Below are positions 31,098 to 34,497 of a stretch of DNA of 34,497 bases, in pieces (the first letter of the stretch is position 1; the number at the start of each line of letters is the position of its first letter). The notes under the pieces are model-generated. The model saw only the letters and a list, made by a program, of their open reading frames with translations. It ran no database searches and was not told where the DNA came from. Position numbers and translations under genes: made by a program. Source of the stretch: an uncultured Coriobacteriaceae bacterium (GTDB lineage: Bacteria; Actinomycetota; Coriobacteriia; Coriobacteriales; Atopobiaceae); NCBI GenBank assembly GCA_902780305.1, contig CACZFB010000016.1, positions 1 through 34,497 of the forward strand. Direction: 5' to 3'.

Positions 31098-31173
31098 GGG
31101 GATGTAGCTCAGCTGGGAGAGCGCAGCGTTCGCAACGCTGAGGCCGAGGGTTCGAACCCCTTCATCTCCACCA
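31098..31173 (+). tRNA. tRNA-Ala, anticodon CGC
   Basis: A full 76-nt cloverleaf with encoded CCA. The acceptor GGGGATG pairs with CATCTCC and includes the G3:U70 pair that identifies tRNA-Ala. D arm GCTCAGCTGGGAGAGC, anticodon stem CAGCG/CGCTG with loop TTCGCAA (anticodon CGC at 31131-31133, reading GCG), T arm GAGGGTTCGAACCCCTT. Discriminator A at 31170. It has its own strong promoter and terminator, so it is monocistronic. Confidence 0.97.
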
Positions 31174-31184
31174 TAACCATTGCG

Positions 31185-31208
31185 ACCCGGGCTCTGTCCG
31201 GGTTTTTT
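31185..31208 (+). terminator. Rho-independent terminator of tRNA-Ala
   Basis: Stem ACCCGG/CCGGGT with a 7-nt loop and a TTTTTT run, 11 nt after the tRNA 3' end and just before the next gene's start at 31220. Confidence 0.85.
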
Positions 31209-31219
31209 GTTAGGCGAGC

Positions 31220-32155
31220 ATGAGCAACGCATACGACGCATACCAACACTGCGAGCTGTGCCCACGACGCTGCGGAGCGGTTCGCGACCAGGGGCGGGCC
31301 GGCCTCTGTGGCAGCGCAGCCTCCCCGAAGGTGGCACGCGCGGCCCTGCACTTTTGGGAGGAGCCGCCCATCTCGGGCGAGCGCGGATCGGGTGCCATCT
31401 TCTTCGTGGGCTGCCCGTTGCGTTGCGTCTTTTGCCAGAACCACCAGATCTCGCAGGGTTCGGCAGGGACCGAGGTGGATGTCCACCAGATTGCCTCCAT
31501 GATGCTCGACTTGCAGGATCAGGGCGCGCTCAACATCAACCTCGTCACGCCGCTGCACCACGCGCCACACGTTCGCGAGTCGGTGTTCGAGGCGCGCGAC
31601 CGAGGGTTGACCATCCCCATCGTGTGCAACACCTCGGGATACGAGCTCACATCGACTGTTCGCGCCATGCAGGACGTGGTCGACGTATGGCTCACCGACT
31701 TTAAGTACCACTCCCGCGACCTCGCGGCGCGCCTCTCGCACGCGCGGGACTATCCGAGCGTGGCGGCCGAGGCGCTCGTCGCCATGCTCGAGGGTGTGCG
31801 TGCCCGCGGGGGACGCCGCCTCGCGCCCGACGGGGCAATGCTTGGGGGCGTGATCGTGCGCCATCTGGTACTGCCTGGCGAGGTCGCTGACTCCTGCGCG
31901 GTGCTCGACCGCGTGTGGGAGCTCTGCGGCAACGAGGTGGACCTCAGCGTTATGAACCAATACACGCCAAACGAGCGTTGCCGCAAGCGCGGAGGGACGC
32001 TGGCCCGTGGCGTGACCGATGAGGAGTACGAAATCGTGCTCTGCCATGCCGACGACCTCGGCTTCGAGCACCTGTGGTGGCAGCAGGGAGGTACGGTCTC
32101 GGAGAGCTTCGTGCCCGCCTTCGACGGCACCGGCGTCCCGTTCGCCCAAAGCTAA
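31220..32155 (+). CDS. PflX-like (COG1313) radical SAM protein
   Basis: The protein has 311 residues from ATG at 31220; the binding site is weak (AGGCGAG 1-2 nt away). The radical SAM cluster motif CPLRCVFC gives Cys65, Cys69 and Cys72 (CxxxCxxC). Four further N-terminal cysteines, CELCPRRC and LC (11, 14, 18, 30), are typical of the PflX/pyruvate-formate-lyase-activase-like COG1313 group and may hold an extra metal or cluster. Later blocks INLVTPLHHAPHV, IPIVCNTSGYE and VDVWLTDFKYHS match the SAM-binding barrel. The target radical enzyme is unknown; no glycyl-radical enzyme gene is nearby. Function suits an anaerobe. Confidence 0.9.
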   Translation: MSNAYDAYQHCELCPRRCGAVRDQGRAGLCGSAASPKVARAALHFWEEPPISGERGSGAIFFVGCPLRCVFCQNHQISQGSAGTEVDVHQIASMMLDLQDQGALNINLVTPLHHAPHVRESVFEARDRGLTIPIVCNTSGYELTSTVRAMQDVVDVWLTDFKYHSRDLAARLSHARDYPSVAAEALVAMLEGVRARGGRRLAPDGAMLGGVIVRHLVLPGEVADSCAVLDRVWELCGNEVDLSVMNQYTPNERCRKRGGTLARGVTDEEYEIVLCHADDLGFEHLWWQQGGTVSESFVPAFDGTGVPFAQS

Positions 32156-32195
32156 CAGGCACCGACGCTCCACGGAACGTCGGTGCCTGTCAGCT
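32150..32195. terminator. Bidirectional hairpin between the radical SAM and acyltransferase genes
   Basis: A 13-bp stem ACAGGCACCGACG/CGTCGGTGCCTGT with a 10-nt loop, extendable by outer AGCT/AGCT. It overlaps the radical SAM stop (32153-32155) and lies 20 nt after the minus-strand stop at 32216. No long U-tract. Confidence 0.65.
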
Positions 32196-32215
32196 TTGGT
32201 CGACCACGTACCGAC

Positions 32216-34497
32216 CTACCACTCGGTTGTCTCGGTTTCCTCGGTCGTCTCGGTTTCCTCGGCCGTCTCTTCGGATTGCTCGGACTGCGCGCTCTCGACC
32301 GTCACGTGTTGCGTCAGCAAGTTCACGTACGCCTTGATGCCCTCCTCAGAGAGATGCAAGCCGTCCTCCAGGAACCAGCCGCCCTGTCCTGCGGAGTCGG
32401 CAAACCAGTCCACGAGCTCCACGTTCTGGTGCTCGTTTGCGGCCTGCGCCATAACGCCGTTGTTCGTCTCGCACCACGTGGCGGGGCTGCGCGTGCTTAC
32501 CAGCCACACCGTGCGCTCGTTTCCGGCGCTCGCAATAATCGCATCCAGGTCCCCCTTGGACAGCGGCCCTTCGTTGCCAACGCTCAGGATCACCGTGTTG
32601 CCCATGTGCCCCTCGTCCACGTACCCCTTGAGCGTCTCGGCTACCACAGACGCCCGGCGACCGTCGGCAGTGTCCACGATGCCGTGCGGATACGCCTTGG
32701 CAAGCGCGTCGGCCGCGTCCAGGCACATGGAGTCGCCCATGAGGACCATGTTGTACGAGGTGTTGTCGGCGCTCGGCGGCTCGTATTGCATGGTGCGCAC
32801 CAAGAGATCCACATAGGCGTCGCGGCCATCCCAGGTAAGGTGGATGCCGTCATCCTCGAACCACTCGTCGTGTCCCGCGGAGGCGCCCAGCCAGTCCACG
32901 AGGTGCGTGTTCTGGTTCTCCTCCGCAGTCTTGGCAATGAGGGCGTTGTTCTCCACGTCCTTGGCGTTGGGCGTCCTCAGGTTCACCAGCCACAGCTGCC
33001 GGTCGGGGCCGACGGTGGCAAGGAGCTCGCTCATAATGCTCGTGTCCAGCACGCCGTTGGTGCCAATGCTCCACACCACGTCGTCCCCTACCACGCCCTC
33101 GTCCACGTACGCCTTGAGCGTCGCCAGGGCCTCGCCGGACTGGCGCTCGCCCTTGGTGTCCATGAGGCCGTGGGGGAACTTTTCGTTGAGGTTCTTGTAT
33201 GCACCCAGCGACACGGAGTCGCCAATGAGCACCACGTCGTACACACCGTCCTGCAGCGGCTTCTTAAGAGACGACTGCATCGTGCGCTTCTCGTTGGGAT
33301 GGCCCCCGGCAACGGTCACGGGTTCCACCACAATGAGGGCGATCGCCGTAACCAGCGTGCAAGCCACAAACACGCCCAGAGCGGGCACCAGCGCCGAGCG
33401 CTCTCCCACAAACGTGGTCTTGTACCAGGCCATTGCCTTGGCGAGCAGAGCTTGCGCCGCGTTCGGCTCGGCCTGCTCGTCCGCCGGCTTCACCCGCTCG
33501 TCCGCAGGCTCGGCCTCCGCTGCCACGTCCTCAGGCTCGGCCTCAGGCGCGTCCGCAGGCTCGGCCTCCGCCAGCACGTCCGCAGGCATGTCCGGCGCCA
33601 CATCCGCCGCCGTTGTCTGGCCCTCGGTCTTACGCTTGGAGCCCAAGATCCTAAAGGGCTTCTCCACGAACCGGTACGACAGGTCCGAGATGGCCAAGAT
33701 GAGCACCAGTTCGAGCATCAGCTTCCACCACGGCGTTCCCGTGGTTGTGTTCAGCGGGTTGAGCAGCTCCAGAATGGGATAGTGCCACAGATAGATGGCA
33801 TACGAGCGCTGGCCGATCCATACCAGAGGCTTAAGCGAGAAGAAGCGCGCCATGGGGGATCCCTGCGGTACGAGGGCGGCGATGGCCCCCACCGACAGCA
33901 GTGAGCACAGCAGGATGCCACCATAGTACGAGAAGGCCGAATAGCCCTCGGTAAAGAGCATCATGGCAACCAGCGCGACCACGCACACCGGGCCGACCAC
34001 CAAAACCATGGTCCTGCGAATGTCCTTGAGCTTGCTCGCCACCATCGCGCTCACGCGGTCGAACGGCCAACGCACCGCCAGCCAGCAGCCCAAAAGCAGG
34101 CTGAAGGCGCGCGTGTCGGTTCCGTAGTACGCGCGCGACGGATCGCCTCCCGGCACATACAGAATCGCCATGAGCAACGTCGAGATGGCAGCCGCCACCA
34201 GAAGGCCATGCCTCACGCGGTTGCGCGCAACGTTCTTTCTCATAAGATGATATAGGATGGGCGGCCAGATGAGGTAGAACTGAGCCTCTATGGCCAAGGA
34301 CCAAAAATGCGTGAGTGGCGAGGGGTTTCCCGCCGCGGCAAAGTACGACTCGTTGCCAAAGATCTTGGTCCAGTTGATGATCATGAAGATGCCAGGAAGG
34401 ATGTCGCCGCGCATCTTGGTGAACAGGGCGTGGTTGGCAAACGCGCACACCGAGCCAGTTACCGCCACAAACAGGAAGACCGTGGGCATCAGGCGCC
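32216..34497 (-). CDS. Acyltransferase-3/OafA-type membrane protein with two SGNH domains, N-terminus cut by window edge
   Basis: The frame is open to the right edge (Arg-Leu-Met at the boundary), so the true start is outside. About 757 residues are readable from the Met at 34489. The membrane acyltransferase-3 part (1-285) keeps THFWSLAIEAQFYLIWP and SYAIYLWHYPIL. A Glu/Ala/Pro-rich linker (about 300-345) leads to a last membrane segment (367-388). Two SGNH-hydrolase-like domains follow: one at about 417-566 (GDS 423-425, Asn478, DGIH to His550) and one at about 580-727 (GDS 585-587, Asn639, DGLH to His712), so both keep the catalytic blocks. The tail is Glu/Thr-rich. By analogy with OatA-type proteins it moves acyl groups across the membrane onto cell-wall or surface glycans. 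Confidence 0.88.
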   Translation of the reverse strand, partial: RLMPTVFLFVAVTGSVCAFANHALFTKMRGDILPGIFMIINWTKIFGNESYFAAAGNPSPLTHFWSLAIEAQFYLIWPPILYHLMRKNVARNRVRHGLLVAAAISTLLMAILYVPGGDPSRAYYGTDTRAFSLLLGCWLAVRWPFDRVSAMVASKLKDIRRTMVLVVGPVCVVALVAMMLFTEGYSAFSYYGGILLCSLLSVGAIAALVPQGSPMARFFSLKPLVWIGQRSYAIYLWHYPILELLNPLNTTTGTPWWKLMLELVLILAISDLSYRFVEKPFRILGSKRKTEGQTTAADVAPDMPADVLAEAEPADAPEAEPEDVAAEAEPADERVKPADEQAEPNAAQALLAKAMAWYKTTFVGERSALVPALGVFVACTLVTAIALIVVEPVTVAGGHPNEKRTMQSSLKKPLQDGVYDVVLIGDSVSLGAYKNLNEKFPHGLMDTKGERQSGEALATLKAYVDEGVVGDDVVWSIGTNGVLDTSIMSELLATVGPDRQLWLVNLRTPNAKDVENNALIAKTAEENQNTHLVDWLGASAGHDEWFEDDGIHLTWDGRDAYVDLLVRTMQYEPPSADNTSYNMVLMGDSMCLDAADALAKAYPHGIVDTADGRRASVVAETLKGYVDEGHMGNTVILSVGNEGPLSKGDLDAIIASAGNERTVWLVSTRSPATWCETNNGVMAQAANEHQNVELVDWFADSAGQGGWFLEDGLHLSEEGIKAYVNLLTQHVTVESAQSEQSEETAEETETTEETETTEW

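Noticed and set aside
30942..31337. Long N-terminal extension of the small membrane protein
   Set aside because: It would run antisense across tRNA-Ala and its promoter. A start with binding site, a -10 and a palindrome lies at 30941-31014.

Overview
The window is GC-rich, gene-dense bacterial DNA from a Gram-positive-type cell. It has a cell-wall M15 carboxypeptidase lipoprotein, ChW-repeat and BspA-like surface proteins, VanZ, a Rho with an actinobacterial-style Asn/Arg-rich N-terminal insertion, and a MetA of the acetyl-CoA type. My inference is an anaerobic or host-associated actinobacterium of the Coriobacteriia (Olsenella/Atopobium-like). No rRNA or other taxonomic marker is present to prove it.

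Layout. 1-4.9 kb is an accessory-looking stretch: a truncated AAA-ATPase-like gene, a 0.6-kb block of stacked repeats, a chimeric surface protein whose upstream region carries a 17-copy pentanucleotide repeat, and a Fic protein. 5.2-12.5 kb holds mostly minus-strand metabolic and envelope genes: a VOC protein, an ArsC/Spx-like protein followed by a GH2 glycosidase, a YdcF/SanA-type membrane protein, a translationally coupled zinc-ribbon/glycan-binding membrane protein plus M15 lipoprotein, and an acyl-CoA synthetase. 12.6-18.7 kb is an aspartate-family amino-acid region: metA (minus) is divergent from a surface protein, and thrC-thrB follow as an operon. 18.7-27 kb has VanZ, a long coiled-coil membrane protein, an SDR, rho, a large PAS-GGDEF-EAL protein, a remnant of an ATPase gene and a double-MarR regulator with a probable self-operator. 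27.2-34.5 kb has argS, pncB, a small membrane protein, tRNA-Ala(CGC), a PflX-like radical SAM protein and an acyltransferase carrying two SGNH domains, cut by the right edge.

The most unusual signal is not a gene. The intergenic spaces hold several families of near-perfect palindromes. Family A has arm TGAGAAAAGGGG with a 5-nt loop, in six full copies and one half copy. Family B has core CCGTTTGGGAAGAGGT, in two full copies (one a perfect 78-bp palindrome) and one hybrid half. Family C has arm CCTATC plus a G5 run, in two copies. There are also GGGGACAGTCCCC repeats. Some copies lie at gene 3' ends, one supplying the stop codon. Four others end 4-8 nt upstream of a -10-like hexamer, where a -35 element would normally lie. 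A separate 30-bp-period repeat array that switches orientation sits upstream of thrC. Together they suggest a dispersed palindrome system acting as gene-boundary elements.
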